Origin: CAYMPW01 sp964392725 | GTDB lineage: Archaea; Thermoplasmatota; Thermoplasmata; Methanomassiliicoccales; Methanomethylophilaceae | Direction: 5' to 3' | DNA: 64,000 nt | NCBI GenBank assembly: GCA_964392725.1 | Contig: CAYMPW010000004.1 | Location: forward strand, 6,149-70,148 | Shown: positions 44,294-52,910 of the stretch, in pieces | Layout: the number at the start of each line of letters is the position of its first letter | Numbering within the stretch: position 1 is the stretch's first letter | Notes under the pieces: model-generated | Databases searched by the model: none | What the model was told of the DNA's origin: nothing | Seen by the model: the letters and a program-made list of their open reading frames with translations, nothing else | Position numbers and translations under genes: made by a program

Positions 44294-45952
44294 ATGGCCG
44301 AGAAAGAAAAGCTGTTCATGGAAGCATGTAAAAAGAAGTTCAAAGAGGACCCCGCAGATATGTCCACCAAGTATTACTGCTACGGTGGATGGAAACAGTC
44401 AAAAAGTAAAGTTGAGTTCCAGAAGGCAGCCGACGCAATTGCAAAAAAGCGCGGCATCCCTATGATGAACCAGGACGTTGGAGTTCCCCTTGGACAGAGA
44501 TCATGGATGCCCTACCAGTTGTCACACACTGACATCTTCGCAGAAGCAGATGATCTTCACTGTGTAAACAACCCTGCAATCCAGCAGGCATGGGATGATA
44601 TCAGAAGGACCGTCCTTGTCGGTCTTAACTCCCCTCACGAGACCATCGAAAAGAGGCTCGGAAAGGAAGTTACACCTGAAACCATCAACACCTACCTCGA
44701 AGTAGTTAACCACGCTGTGCCCGGTGGAGCAGTTGTTCAGGAACACATGGCAGAAATCAACCCTGCACTCGTTTACGACTCTTACGTTAAAGTCTTCTCT
44801 GGAGACGACGAACTCATCGATGAAATCGACAAAAGATTCGTTATCGACATCAACAAATTGTTCCCTGCAGACCAGGCAGAACAGTTGAAGAAAGCAGTCG
44901 GCAAGAACCTTATGCAGGCAGTCCGCTGTCCTACCATCGTAGGAAGGCTCATGGATGGAGGTACAATCTCCAGACACGCAGCTATGCAGATTTCAATGGC
45001 TTTCATTTCCGCATACAAACTTGCAGCCGGTGAAGCAGCAATCGCTGACTTTGCATACTCTGCAAAACACTTGTCTATCGGAATGGGTACCATGATGCCC
45101 GCAAGACGTGCAAGAGGACCTAACGAGCCCGGTGGAATTCCATTCGGATTCATGGCAGATATCACACAGTCCGACCGTGTCCACCCTGAAGACCCCGGCC
45201 GTGCAGCACTTGAGTCAGTAGCACTCGGAGCAGCTGTATACGACCAGATCTACCTCGGTGGTTACATGTCCGGTGGTGTAGGTTTCACCCAGTACGCAAC
45301 AGCAGCATACACTGATAACATCCTCGAAGATTACGTATACTACGCAATCGACACAATCAAGGACAGGTACGGCGGCTTCTGTAAATTGGACCCCAACAAC
45401 CTCGACGAACTCATGAAGCTCGGCGACGATGTCAACACCTACGCACTCAGTATGTACGAGAAATACCCCGCAGTTATGGAAACCCACTTCGGTGGATCCC
45501 AGAGATCAACAGTTGCAGCAGCATCTACCGGTATTGCCGGAGCTATGGCAACTGGTGTAGCAGACTGTGGTGTTAACTGCTGGTACCTCTCTATGCTCCA
45601 GCACAAAGAGAGGACCGGAAGGCTCGGATTCTACGGATTCGACTTGCAGGACCAGTGTGGTTCCGCTAACTCCTTCGCATACAGATCTGATGAAGGTCTG
45701 CCTATGGAACTTAGAGGACCTAACTACCCCAACTACGCAATGAACGTCGGTCACATGTCCGGTTACACCGGTATCCCCAAGGCAGCACACGTTGCCCGCG
45801 GAGACGCATACACCGCCAACCCCTTCATCCGCGTAGCATTCGCAGACCCCAGTCTCGTCTTCGACTTCGCAAACATTACGAAGGAATTCGGACGTGGAGC
45901 TCTCAGAGAGTTCCAGCCCGCCGGAGAGAGAACTGCAGTCATCAAGGGATGA
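44294..45952 (+). CDS. mcrA: Methyl-coenzyme M reductase subunit alpha
   Basis: Catalytic subunit of 552 residues. By alignment from memory with Methanothermobacter McrA, the key sites are kept: F430 axial ligand Q149 (GGAVVQEH), His259 (methyl-His site, AKHLS), Arg272 (methyl-Arg, PARRARG), active-site Tyr334 (FTQYATAAY), Gln403 (GGSQR), thioglycine Gly448 (FYGFD) and Cys455 (QDQCG). These show the peptide carries every canonical modification site. Length and C-terminal LVFDFANITKEFG are normal. Its stop overlaps the DUF2098 gene by 4 bases. Confidence 0.98.
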   Translation: MAEKEKLFMEACKKKFKEDPADMSTKYYCYGGWKQSKSKVEFQKAADAIAKKRGIPMMNQDVGVPLGQRSWMPYQLSHTDIFAEADDLHCVNNPAIQQAWDDIRRTVLVGLNSPHETIEKRLGKEVTPETINTYLEVVNHAVPGGAVVQEHMAEINPALVYDSYVKVFSGDDELIDEIDKRFVIDINKLFPADQAEQLKKAVGKNLMQAVRCPTIVGRLMDGGTISRHAAMQISMAFISAYKLAAGEAAIADFAYSAKHLSIGMGTMMPARRARGPNEPGGIPFGFMADITQSDRVHPEDPGRAALESVALGAAVYDQIYLGGYMSGGVGFTQYATAAYTDNILEDYVYYAIDTIKDRYGGFCKLDPNNLDELMKLGDDVNTYALSMYEKYPAVMETHFGGSQRSTVAAASTGIAGAMATGVADCGVNCWYLSMLQHKERTGRLGFYGFDLQDQCGSANSFAYRSDEGLPMELRGPNYPNYAMNVGHMSGYTGIPKAAHVARGDAYTANPFIRVAFADPSLVFDFANITKEFGRGALREFQPAGERTAVIKG

Positions 45953-46236
45953 GCGCGTTGAAAGTTGGAGAGATCTTCAAATATATCCCGACATCAACTG
46001 TCGGAAAGGTATTGGATATTCGTGAGAAAGACGGTAAAGTCTGGGCACAACTGGACTTCACAGGTTTGTATTACGATGTTTCGTTCCTGACCCAAGCGGA
46101 TGCCAGTGAATATAAAGAAGTCTCTTTCAAAGAACGTGAACATTCCCAGACTGACGGGTTAAAAGCTGTGTTTGATTCAAAGGCCGAGGCTGAAGAAGTG
46201 GACATTAGCGAATTTACCCCCAGTGGTGGCGGATAA
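45949..46236 (+). CDS. DUF2098-like methanogen protein downstream of mcrA
   Basis: Protein of 95 residues. The VGEIFKYIPTSTVGKVLDI and DGKVWAQLDFTGLYYDVSFL stretches resemble the DUF2098 family known from methanogens. It is fused at the gene level to mcrA by a 4-base overlap (ATGA), so it is the fifth gene of the operon and is followed by a hairpin. No function is known; position suggests a role with MCR. Confidence 0.8.
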   Translation: MSALKVGEIFKYIPTSTVGKVLDIREKDGKVWAQLDFTGLYYDVSFLTQADASEYKEVSFKEREHSQTDGLKAVFDSKAEAEEVDISEFTPSGGG

Positions 46237-46271
46237 GTCAAAGGTTTAAACTTTTTAATTTAATTTTCTTA

Positions 46272-46299
46272 CTTTCGGAGCCGCTTGCGGTTCCGAAAG
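46272..46299 (+). terminator. Long hairpin closing the mcr operon
   Basis: CTTTCGGAGCCGC (46272-46284) pairs with GCGGTTCCGAAAG (46287-46299), 13 positions with one G-T wobble and a two-base centre, followed by ATATTTCTATTCTTT. This strong terminator lies 35 bases after the DUF2098 stop codon. Confidence 0.7.
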
Positions 46300-46330
46300 A
46301 CATATTTCTATTCTTTGCATATCTCTTATT

Positions 46331-46882
46331 ATGCCTGTATTCGAATTGAACAATTTTTTGAATATGCCGATCATTTCAATGGATGCACACATAATCGGAG
46401 ATATATCTGATTTGAGATTCAATCCTGCAGATTGGGAAATTCAGAACATTGTGTTTATAGGCTCCAATTCTGTGTGCAATACAGCACAGTTTCGTACTAA
46501 AGCTAAACTGTGCATAAAGCCTGGGAAGTCAATTATTAAAGACGTATATTTGATTCCAGATAAGGCAGAAGGTGTTCTGTCAAAGGTATTTCCGGATAAT
46601 TTTTCATTAATGTCTGCAAAATCTTTAATTTCCAAGGATGTAGAAACAAAAAATGGAATCAATCTTGGAACCGTTGAATCCGTTATTTTTGATACGGATA
46701 AATGGCAAATCACAGGATTTAAAATCAAATTAAATCGTCAAACACAAAAGGAAATGGGTGTAAAAGGGTTGTTTTCCAAGAGTGCTTCAGGACTTGTGGC
46801 GGCTCATGTGTCAAACATAAACGAAGATATTGTTCTGAAGAAAACACTCAAGGAAATTCAGCGTGTTTTGATATTAGATTAA
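46331..46882 (+). CDS. PRC-barrel domain protein (183 aa)
   Basis: Two PRC-barrel-like modules: residues 8-80 (IISMDAHIIGDISDLRFNPADWEIQNIVF, in parts IISMDAHIIGDISDL and RFNPADWEIQ) and 95-170 (GINLGTVESVIFDTDKWQITGF). These domains occur in RNA-processing (RimM) and photosynthesis proteins, and as stand-alone small archaeal proteins of unknown role. It is a single gene after the mcr terminator, converging with the 46879 gene (4-base overlap at the ends). Confidence 0.78.
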   Translation: MPVFELNNFLNMPIISMDAHIIGDISDLRFNPADWEIQNIVFIGSNSVCNTAQFRTKAKLCIKPGKSIIKDVYLIPDKAEGVLSKVFPDNFSLMSAKSLISKDVETKNGINLGTVESVIFDTDKWQITGFKIKLNRQTQKEMGVKGLFSKSASGLVAAHVSNINEDIVLKKTLKEIQRVLILD

Positions 46883-47430
46883 TCTAATTCATCGAATGCA
46901 ACAAGGATTGATGCAATCTTAGGATCATCCGCAATTCCGTGGGCGGTTTTAATGATAAGATCACATGTAGGCGCAGGGCTGCATGAAATTACATTTTTAC
47001 AACCATTGGTTTCATTAAGCTCTTCAAATGCTATTGGAGGCATAACGAATTTTTCTCCGCCGGTTGCATTAATTTCATTGGGGAAAACTACAAAACCATC
47101 CGACATCCACATAATATCTTCACGATCTTTGTAGTTGACCGCGGTATGTGGAAAAACTTCTTCTCCCATTATTTTCCCATCTTCGGTTGTCAACACAACT
47201 GTAGGTGCGGGTGGAGGTCTGAACCTTGCATCTTTCACAATACAAATGACGTGTTGGCGTGTGAGGGCCTGTTTAAAACCTTGATTATCTACAGAGATTC
47301 CTCCGCTTCCTACAACAGTCGACTCTTCAGCAAGAACTTGATCCATAAGATCCTGTTCCATATAGAACGCATGGCGTACACCTCTTAGTTCACTGACGAT
47401 TTTAAGTGGAAGATCAATATCAAATGTCAT
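46879..47430 (-). CDS. Hypothetical protein (183 aa), mcr-adjacent cluster
   Basis: Not recognised. It has Pro-rich ARFRPPPAPTVVLTTEDG in the middle and CKNVISCSPAPTC with three cysteines near the C-terminus; no signal or membrane segment. It lies between the mcr operon and the DUF6951-like pair, on the minus strand, last in a run of four genes. The convergent PRC gene overlaps by 4 bases. No function proposed. Confidence 0.68.
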   Translation of the reverse strand: MTFDIDLPLKIVSELRGVRHAFYMEQDLMDQVLAEESTVVGSGGISVDNQGFKQALTRQHVICIVKDARFRPPPAPTVVLTTEDGKIMGEEVFPHTAVNYKDREDIMWMSDGFVVFPNEINATGGEKFVMPPIAFEELNETNGCKNVISCSPAPTCDLIIKTAHGIADDPKIASILVAFDELD

Positions 47431-47454
47431 TGTATCCCTAATCCGATTATTATT

Positions 47455-47784
47455 TCATTCTATTTTAATGGTTACGTCTTTTTTAAGAGCTAGGCCTGCT
47501 ATGATTTCCATTGCTTTAATCATTCCACATGGAACAGCGCATGCAGCATGTCCTGCACACATAGAACAGTCGTTGTATATTTTATTGCCCTCTATTCCAG
47601 CAGCAATAATTTCAACTGGATTTACAACATTTATTGATTCAACAGCATCATTAACATAGGGGCAATTACTATCAAATTCTACAGTTGCAGTTCCGTCAAA
47701 ATTGTCTTTTGCGGTGATGACTGTAATCATGCGGCACGCGCCTGCATCAATTGTAATCTTACATTCAGAATCCATAGTAATCAA
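47455..47784 (-). CDS. DUF6951-like Cys-rich protein, copy 1
   Basis: Protein of 109 residues, a clear paralogue of the adjacent gene (47781-48104). Both have an N-terminal beta strand with a GxC motif (DAGACRM here, NAGICGM there), VVNPVEII/VVDPMEVI, a CAGHAACAVPCGMIKAMEII block matching CIAHAACPIPCAMVKAVEIA, and end LKKDVTIKIE/LKKDVDFKFE. The four conserved cysteines suggest metal or Fe-S binding. I assign it tentatively to DUF6951. It overlaps the other copy by 4 bases (ATGA). Confidence 0.7.
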   Translation of the reverse strand: MITMDSECKITIDAGACRMITVITAKDNFDGTATVEFDSNCPYVNDAVESINVVNPVEIIAAGIEGNKIYNDCSMCAGHAACAVPCGMIKAMEIIAGLALKKDVTIKIE

Positions 47785-48104
47785 ATCTTTTCAAATTTAA
47801 AGTCAACATCTTTCTTGAGTGCCATATCTGAAGCAATTTCTACGGCTTTGACCATTGCGCAAGGTATTGGGCACGCAGCATGCGCGATGCATCCTGCGCA
47901 TCCGACATAAATCGCATTATCAATAAGTCCACGTGTGATTACTTCCATGGGGTCAACGACTTCCAATGCTTTTGCTGCTTTTTTTACAGCACCGCAATCC
48001 GATGTGATATCGAGTTCAATCATTCCATCATCATTCGGTTTTGCGAGTATTTCTGTGTTCATTCCGCATATTCCCGCGTTTACCATCACTTTTATGTTAC
48101 TCAT
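47781..48104 (-). CDS. DUF6951-like Cys-rich protein, copy 2
   Basis: Protein of 107 residues, the tandem paralogue of 47455-47784. It shares the N-terminal VMVNAGICGMNTEI, SDCGAVKKAAKALEVVDP and the YVGCAGCIAHAACPIPCAMV cysteine region. Its start overlaps the preceding HTH gene stop by 8 bases. Tandem duplication with differing cysteine contexts points to a heteromeric or sequentially acting pair. Function unknown. Confidence 0.7.
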   Translation of the reverse strand: MSNIKVMVNAGICGMNTEILAKPNDDGMIELDITSDCGAVKKAAKALEVVDPMEVITRGLIDNAIYVGCAGCIAHAACPIPCAMVKAVEIASDMALKKDVDFKFEKI

Positions 48105-49074
48105 TGTCTTCGCTCCTCAACCTTATTAAATTGTTTACTCCTGCCATGGATCTAATATCTACAACACCGATTGCAGCGATAACTCTATTGTCTAATTCGA
48201 CCGGAGTCACGATTACACGTATACCTTCATAGGGTCCGGAAACCGCAATCTTTCTGATTGTGGTTCCAATTTCGATAACATCTTCCAAGACTTCTCCAGT
48301 ATATGCATTATCAATAACCGCTCCGTTCTCAATTCTAAGACCTAGATTATCTCTGCTTTTGGCGCATACGGGTAAACCGCCCACCAAATCATGTATTGCA
48401 AATGCTAAGGATAATAATTCATTTCCTGAACTGCGAGGTGTAAGAATATCTCTAAGTTCACGGTTCATTTGAAGTCCGCCCACAAGTTTTAATCCTGCCG
48501 AAACCGCACCAATTTCTGCTGCTTCTGGATCTTTTCCGGTTCCTATGATTATTACATCGTCTCTTCCAATTTTGAAACTGGATTTGATCATTTCACAAGT
48601 TTTCTCATCCGCGGGATAATCCGAACCAGGGAAAATAATACTCTTATTTGTGCAAACAAGTGTTGTTGCACCAAGAGCACCGGCTTTTATAGCATTGTCT
48701 CTTTCTTCGCATCCAAAACGAACGCGACGCGCCATTAGTGGTATATGAACCATGCAGTTGAACTCTCCGATAGCGATATCGGATTTTTCCATTTTAACAA
48801 CGTCCATTTCAACTACTTTTTTGGAATCCAATCCTAATTTTGTAAGGGTAATTCCACTTTTTTTGATAGTAATCATGTTCTGATCTTGTAACATACTAAG
48901 AATTGTTCTGGTGCTACCTTCACCTATATCCAGTATCTCCGCGAGTCTTTTTCTTCCGATTGATTTTTCTTCATCAAGGGTCATCAATGTTTTCCAAACA
49001 TGATAGTCTTTGAATTTTGGAATCGGCCCTCCAATTCCAGGGCTCCGTGGCGAGAACATGGATGGATGCATCAT
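48097..49074 (-). CDS. HTH protein with DUF4443/DUF2111-like domains
   Basis: Protein of 325 residues. The N-terminal ~90 residues contain a winged-helix-like region (RKRLAEILDIGEGSTRTILS, then LTKLGLDSKK). The middle and C-terminal parts have MARRVRFGCEERDNAIKAGA, IIFPGSDYPADEK, and a C-terminal block SGPYEGIRVIVTPVELDNR plus IGVVDIRSM that resembles DUF2111 of methanogens. The order fits an archaeal regulator with a ligand-sensing domain. It is divergent from the MCR activation operon (about 100 bases between starts), so it may regulate it. Confidence 0.72.
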   Translation of the reverse strand: MMHPSMFSPRSPGIGGPIPKFKDYHVWKTLMTLDEEKSIGRKRLAEILDIGEGSTRTILSMLQDQNMITIKKSGITLTKLGLDSKKVVEMDVVKMEKSDIAIGEFNCMVHIPLMARRVRFGCEERDNAIKAGALGATTLVCTNKSIIFPGSDYPADEKTCEMIKSSFKIGRDDVIIIGTGKDPEAAEIGAVSAGLKLVGGLQMNRELRDILTPRSSGNELLSLAFAIHDLVGGLPVCAKSRDNLGLRIENGAVIDNAYTGEVLEDVIEIGTTIRKIAVSGPYEGIRVIVTPVELDNRVIAAIGVVDIRSMAGVNNLIRLRSEDNE

Positions 49075-49175
49075 TTATCCATCTTATATGGTTATCGCTT
49101 ACTAATGTTCACACCCCTTTATTAACAGCGCTAAAATTCGGTATATTTTTATTACTCTTATGTTTACTCGATACT
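49075..49175. promoter_or_regulatory. Divergent promoter region of the activation operon
   Basis: For the + strand, GGTATATTTTT (49139-49149) is about 30 bases before the atwA ATG at 49176, giving a leaderless start. For the minus strand, CCATATAAG (reverse strand, about 49089-49096) serves the HTH gene. The 101-base shared region would allow one regulator to control both. Confidence 0.5.
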
Positions 49176-50774
49176 ATGTCTCCAGAACCGATTGACATTT
49201 TAACAATCGAAAATGTAACCAAAAAATTCGACGGTAGAGTCGTTTTAAATAATGTAAGCGCTAAATTGACCACCGGACACATTATCGGACTTATTGGAAA
49301 AAGTGCTGCAGGAAAAAGTGTTCTTATTCACATGCTCAGAGGAAATGAAGAGTACGCTCCTGATTCCGGCCGTGTGATTTATCACCTTAACAGATGTCCA
49401 AAATGTGGAAATCTTGACCTTCCTTCCGATGTATCATGTTCCATTTGTGGAACCAAATCTGAAAGGATGAATGTGGATTTCTGGTCACTCAAAGTTAACG
49501 ATCCGCTCAGAGTCGAAATCAAAAGACGTATTGCAATGATGTTGCAGAGAACTTTTGCATTGTTCGGCGATTTATCCGTTATTGAAAACCTTTACGAAGC
49601 TATAGGAGACAAGCTTTCAGACAAGGCGCGTACCGATAAAGTTATCGAACTTTTGGAATTTGTAAACATGACTCACAGGACAACCCATATTGCAAGGGAT
49701 TTGTCCGGAGGAGAGAAACAGAGAATTGTTCTTGCAAGGCAGATTGCCAAAAATCCTTTGATTTTCTTGGCAGATGAACCTACCGGAACTCTTGATCCTA
49801 ACACTGCAGAAATTGTTCACGATTCTTTGGTTAAATATGTTCGTGAAAACAACATCTGTATGGTTTTCGCTTCCCACTGGCCCGAAGCTATCGACCGCAT
49901 GGCCGATGAAGCAATTTGGCTCGATGACGGAAATGTAGTCATGGAAGGAGAACCCAAAAAGGTTACATCCAAATTTATGGAAGAATATCACTTCGAGAAA
50001 CAGGAATCAACCGAACTCGGAGACCCCATCGTAATGCTTGACGATGCAGAAAAACACTTCTTCTCTGTTGTAAGAGGTGTTGTTAAAGCAGTAGATGGAG
50101 TAACATTTGACATTAAAGAAAGGGAAGTATTCGCCCTTGTAGGTCTTTCGGGTGCCGGTAAAACAACCACATCTAGAATGATTGCAGGAATGTCCCCTAC
50201 GACATCTGGATCTGTAAAGATTCGCGTTGGAGAAGACGTTGTAGACATGTCTGAAGAAGGATTTGCAGGAAAAGGAAGAGCAACACCATATATTGGATTC
50301 CTTCACCAGGAATATACACTCTATCCATTTGACACAGTTCTCAAGAATCTTACAACCTGCATCGGTATGAAAATGCCCGCAGAACTTGCAAAAGTAAAAG
50401 CAATCCAGGTTCTTCTCAGTGTTGGTTTCAAGAAAGCAGATATGGAAACTCTCCTGTATGCATATCCCGACACACTCAGTGTGGGAGAATGTCAGAGAAT
50501 TGCATTCGCACAGGTTCTTATTAAAGAACCCCGTATCATTATTTTGGATGAACCTACCGGAACAATGGATCCGATTACAAAGGTTACCGTTGCAAAATCC
50601 GTTCTCAAAGCAAGGAAAGAACTTGGAGAGACATTCATTGTGGTTAGCCACGACATGGATTTCGTTACCAACTGTTGTGACCGTGCCGTCTTTATGAAAG
50701 ATGGAAAAGTTGTCATGATCGGAAAGCCGGAAGAAGTCATCAAAGTATTCGACGGACACGAAGAATCGGAGTAA
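49176..50774 (+). CDS. atwA: MCR activation ATPase, component A2 (AtwA)
   Basis: Protein of 532 residues with two ABC domains. First domain: Walker A GLIGKSAAGKSVL, signature LSGGEKQRIVL, Walker B LIFLADEPTGTLDP; second: Walker A GLSGAGKTTTSR, signature LSVGECQRIAFA, Walker B IILDEPTGTMDP. A four-cysteine ribbon CPKCGNLDLPSDVSCSICG is inserted in the first domain after Walker A. This is A2, the ATPase that powers reductive activation of MCR Ni. I choose the ATG at 49176 because of the TATA at -30; the longer frame has a hydrophobic artefact. First gene of the mcrC operon, 4 bases before mcrC. Confidence 0.93.
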   Translation: MSPEPIDILTIENVTKKFDGRVVLNNVSAKLTTGHIIGLIGKSAAGKSVLIHMLRGNEEYAPDSGRVIYHLNRCPKCGNLDLPSDVSCSICGTKSERMNVDFWSLKVNDPLRVEIKRRIAMMLQRTFALFGDLSVIENLYEAIGDKLSDKARTDKVIELLEFVNMTHRTTHIARDLSGGEKQRIVLARQIAKNPLIFLADEPTGTLDPNTAEIVHDSLVKYVRENNICMVFASHWPEAIDRMADEAIWLDDGNVVMEGEPKKVTSKFMEEYHFEKQESTELGDPIVMLDDAEKHFFSVVRGVVKAVDGVTFDIKEREVFALVGLSGAGKTTTSRMIAGMSPTTSGSVKIRVGEDVVDMSEEGFAGKGRATPYIGFLHQEYTLYPFDTVLKNLTTCIGMKMPAELAKVKAIQVLLSVGFKKADMETLLYAYPDTLSVGECQRIAFAQVLIKEPRIIILDEPTGTMDPITKVTVAKSVLKARKELGETFIVVSHDMDFVTNCCDRAVFMKDGKVVMIGKPEEVIKVFDGHEESE

Positions 50775-50778
50775 ATCC

Positions 50779-51396
50779 ATGAAACAAAAAATCGGGCGTT
50801 CACTCAGTTTTGTTGAGTGCAGAGAGGCTATGGGACTCGGTGTCGGAGGAGGTTTGGCTCAGAGGGCAACAATTTCCGACAGCGGAAGGGAAGTTGTGGC
50901 AATAGCCATGGGCCCCGGACGCAGACATATTACCAAACCTGTTTGTGAAATCACATACGCTCTTCGTGAAGAAGGCATAGACACAAGTGTTCTTGTAGTC
51001 AATGCAGGCGGAGGTGTTCCTGCCGATGCACCCGATGTTACAACGGGTACAAACTTCGGTCTCGATCCAATTGAAGTCGAGCGTATACAACAGTTTAAAG
51101 TTGCTTTGATTCACCTTGGAAATGTAAGAACACACATCATTTACAAAGCACGTCTTATTCTTAGAAATGTGGATATTCCTGCGATTATCGTATCACAATG
51201 TCCGGTTGATTTCGAAGATTTTGCGGCGATTGGTATCAAAACTAGTCGCGTGATGCCACCTGATGATAAGATTGCAACCAAAGGTGAAATCGTAGAAATC
51301 GTGAACGGTGTTGTAAGAGGAGTAACATGTCCCCAGGAAAAATTGGATGAGATTGTATCCAAAGTAATGGGAATGCTTCCGGAGGATAAATCATGA
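50779..51396 (+). CDS. mcrC: McrC, MCR activation protein
   Basis: Protein of 205 residues of the McrC family. Markers: VECREAMGLGVGGGLAQRAT, the GPGRRHITKPVCEITYAL segment, VVNAGGGVPADAPDV, and ARLILRNVDIPAIIVSQCPVDFEDFA (given as ARLILRNVDIPAII and CPVDFEDFA). McrC is the subunit that binds MCR and, in recent structural work as I recall, sits in an activation complex with A2 and marker proteins 3, 7 and 17. It is placed outside mcrBDGA, unlike Methanosarcina and Methanobacteriales, where it is inside. It overlaps mmp3 by 4 bases. Confidence 0.95.
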   Translation: MKQKIGRSLSFVECREAMGLGVGGGLAQRATISDSGREVVAIAMGPGRRHITKPVCEITYALREEGIDTSVLVVNAGGGVPADAPDVTTGTNFGLDPIEVERIQQFKVALIHLGNVRTHIIYKARLILRNVDIPAIIVSQCPVDFEDFAAIGIKTSRVMPPDDKIATKGEIVEIVNGVVRGVTCPQEKLDEIVSKVMGMLPEDKS

Positions 51397-52910
51397 AAGT
51401 TCTCGTCAATGGAAATGAAGTTACACTCAAAAAAGGTGCAAAACTTAAGAGTGCAATCGCCGGAGAACATTATGAAAAAGGTTCACTCATCTCGGTTTAT
51501 CTTTCTACAGACAAAGTAATCGAAGAGACCAATGATTTTGAATTGGTTACGCCCCATGGTGTTATGGTTCTTCACTTGGATGATTCAGATGATGCACGTA
51601 TTTGGAAATCTAAATTAAAAGAGGTAGTCGGTGTTACTGCAAGGTGGACAACACATGATATTCTTGCATTTGGATCTTTCAAGACCGATATTGCACCCAG
51701 TAATGATGACCGCATGTACAGGCGTTATGATTGTTTCTTCTCTCTTGGAGGTCATGATAATAACACAACTTACATGATGATTGCAAGAGATGATCACAGA
51801 AATTCATACGGTGCCGGAGCAGGACGTATAGGTCGTATAACGGTCGGTCGTCACGTAATCGATGGATTCCGCGAAGGAAACGAGATTTCTGAGATTAAAC
51901 CAGTTATGTCGGAAACAAGTACCGACAACGTCATTGTTACATCAGATTTATCTTATGTTTTAGAAGAAGGATACAGAGTAGAAACCCATGTTGGAATAAG
52001 CCTTGATCACGAATCTCCCGAATCCGCAGAACATATTCTTGTTCTCACATCATCCGGTTACTTTAACATTTCAGATGCTACCGGAAGTTATGTTGCATGT
52101 TCAGATGACATGGATGTAACAATTCCAGAAGAAGTTCATGGAGTAAGAAACATCGGAAGTGTCATTGTTAGACATGCCGGTGTCGGAACCGGTCGTGCAT
52201 TTATTTACAAAGACAAGAGACAAGTCTCTACATCACACAATGTTGCGGGAAAAATTACCAATGGTTTGGCATTGGCTATCCGTGCGAAACATGGTGATAA
52301 AGTATCTGTATTAACTGAACCGCCCAGAGTTCTTTCTGTTGGTTTAACTCAGGCAGAAGGGGAAAAATTCCTCAAAGAAGCCGGTGTAAAACAAATCAGA
52401 ATCGGTGATGAATCAGATGATGCAATTATTGTTGAGCAGACACCTGAACAGACTATGATAGCACTCAAAAATAAAGAAGTTCAAACACTTGGAGTTCCAA
52501 AATCTAAGGTATTTAGAATATCTTTGGATAGGAAGAAAGATCCGTCCAGTGTTCATTATTTTGAGAAAGTAACCGGACTTAGTCATAAACCAATCGGTTC
52601 ACTCAAAGTTCAGTTTGCGTACGAAGGTCTTCCAATGGTTACATTCTATGGTGATGAGATGAGAGGTAAGAGCCTCTATCCTCAGGATCCTTTTAAGAAA
52701 TGTAAACGTGGAGATATCGGTTTAACTAACCAGGCCCGTCCGCATCACGGTCTTATTGGTATAAGATTACAGGACAGTAAAGAATACGGTCCATCTGGTG
52801 AAGAACCATATGGATCAAACATCATTGGATCTTTCCTTGGAGATTTGGATTTCTTGATGGAAGATTTGGATGAAGATGATGTTGTATATATCACGGAGAG
52901 GGAAATATGA
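51393..52910 (+). CDS. Methanogenesis marker protein 3
   Basis: Protein of 505 residues of methanogenesis marker 3. Seen are an N-terminal ubiquitin-like start (MKVLVNGNEVTLKKGAKL), the DHRNSYGAGAGRIGRITVGR stretch, RHAGVGTGRAFIYKDKRQVS and the C-terminal GDIGLTNQARPHHGLIGIRL. It is a component of the MCR activation complex. Few cysteines are seen, so any cluster ligands are elsewhere. It overlaps mcrC and mmp6 by 4 bases each. Family assignment is high confidence, biochemical role less so. Confidence 0.92.
   Translation: MKVLVNGNEVTLKKGAKLKSAIAGEHYEKGSLISVYLSTDKVIEETNDFELVTPHGVMVLHLDDSDDARIWKSKLKEVVGVTARWTTHDILAFGSFKTDIAPSNDDRMYRRYDCFFSLGGHDNNTTYMMIARDDHRNSYGAGAGRIGRITVGRHVIDGFREGNEISEIKPVMSETSTDNVIVTSDLSYVLEEGYRVETHVGISLDHESPESAEHILVLTSSGYFNISDATGSYVACSDDMDVTIPEEVHGVRNIGSVIVRHAGVGTGRAFIYKDKRQVSTSHNVAGKITNGLALAIRAKHGDKVSVLTEPPRVLSVGLTQAEGEKFLKEAGVKQIRIGDESDDAIIVEQTPEQTMIALKNKEVQTLGVPKSKVFRISLDRKKDPSSVHYFEKVTGLSHKPIGSLKVQFAYEGLPMVTFYGDEMRGKSLYPQDPFKKCKRGDIGLTNQARPHHGLIGIRLQDSKEYGPSGEEPYGSNIIGSFLGDLDFLMEDLDEDDVVYITEREI

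Noticed and set aside
45215..45487. Minus-strand ORFs opposite mcrA and mcrB
   Set aside because: Frame-shadows of highly expressed, codon-biased genes; products are low-complexity Val/Cys-rich strings without a start site.
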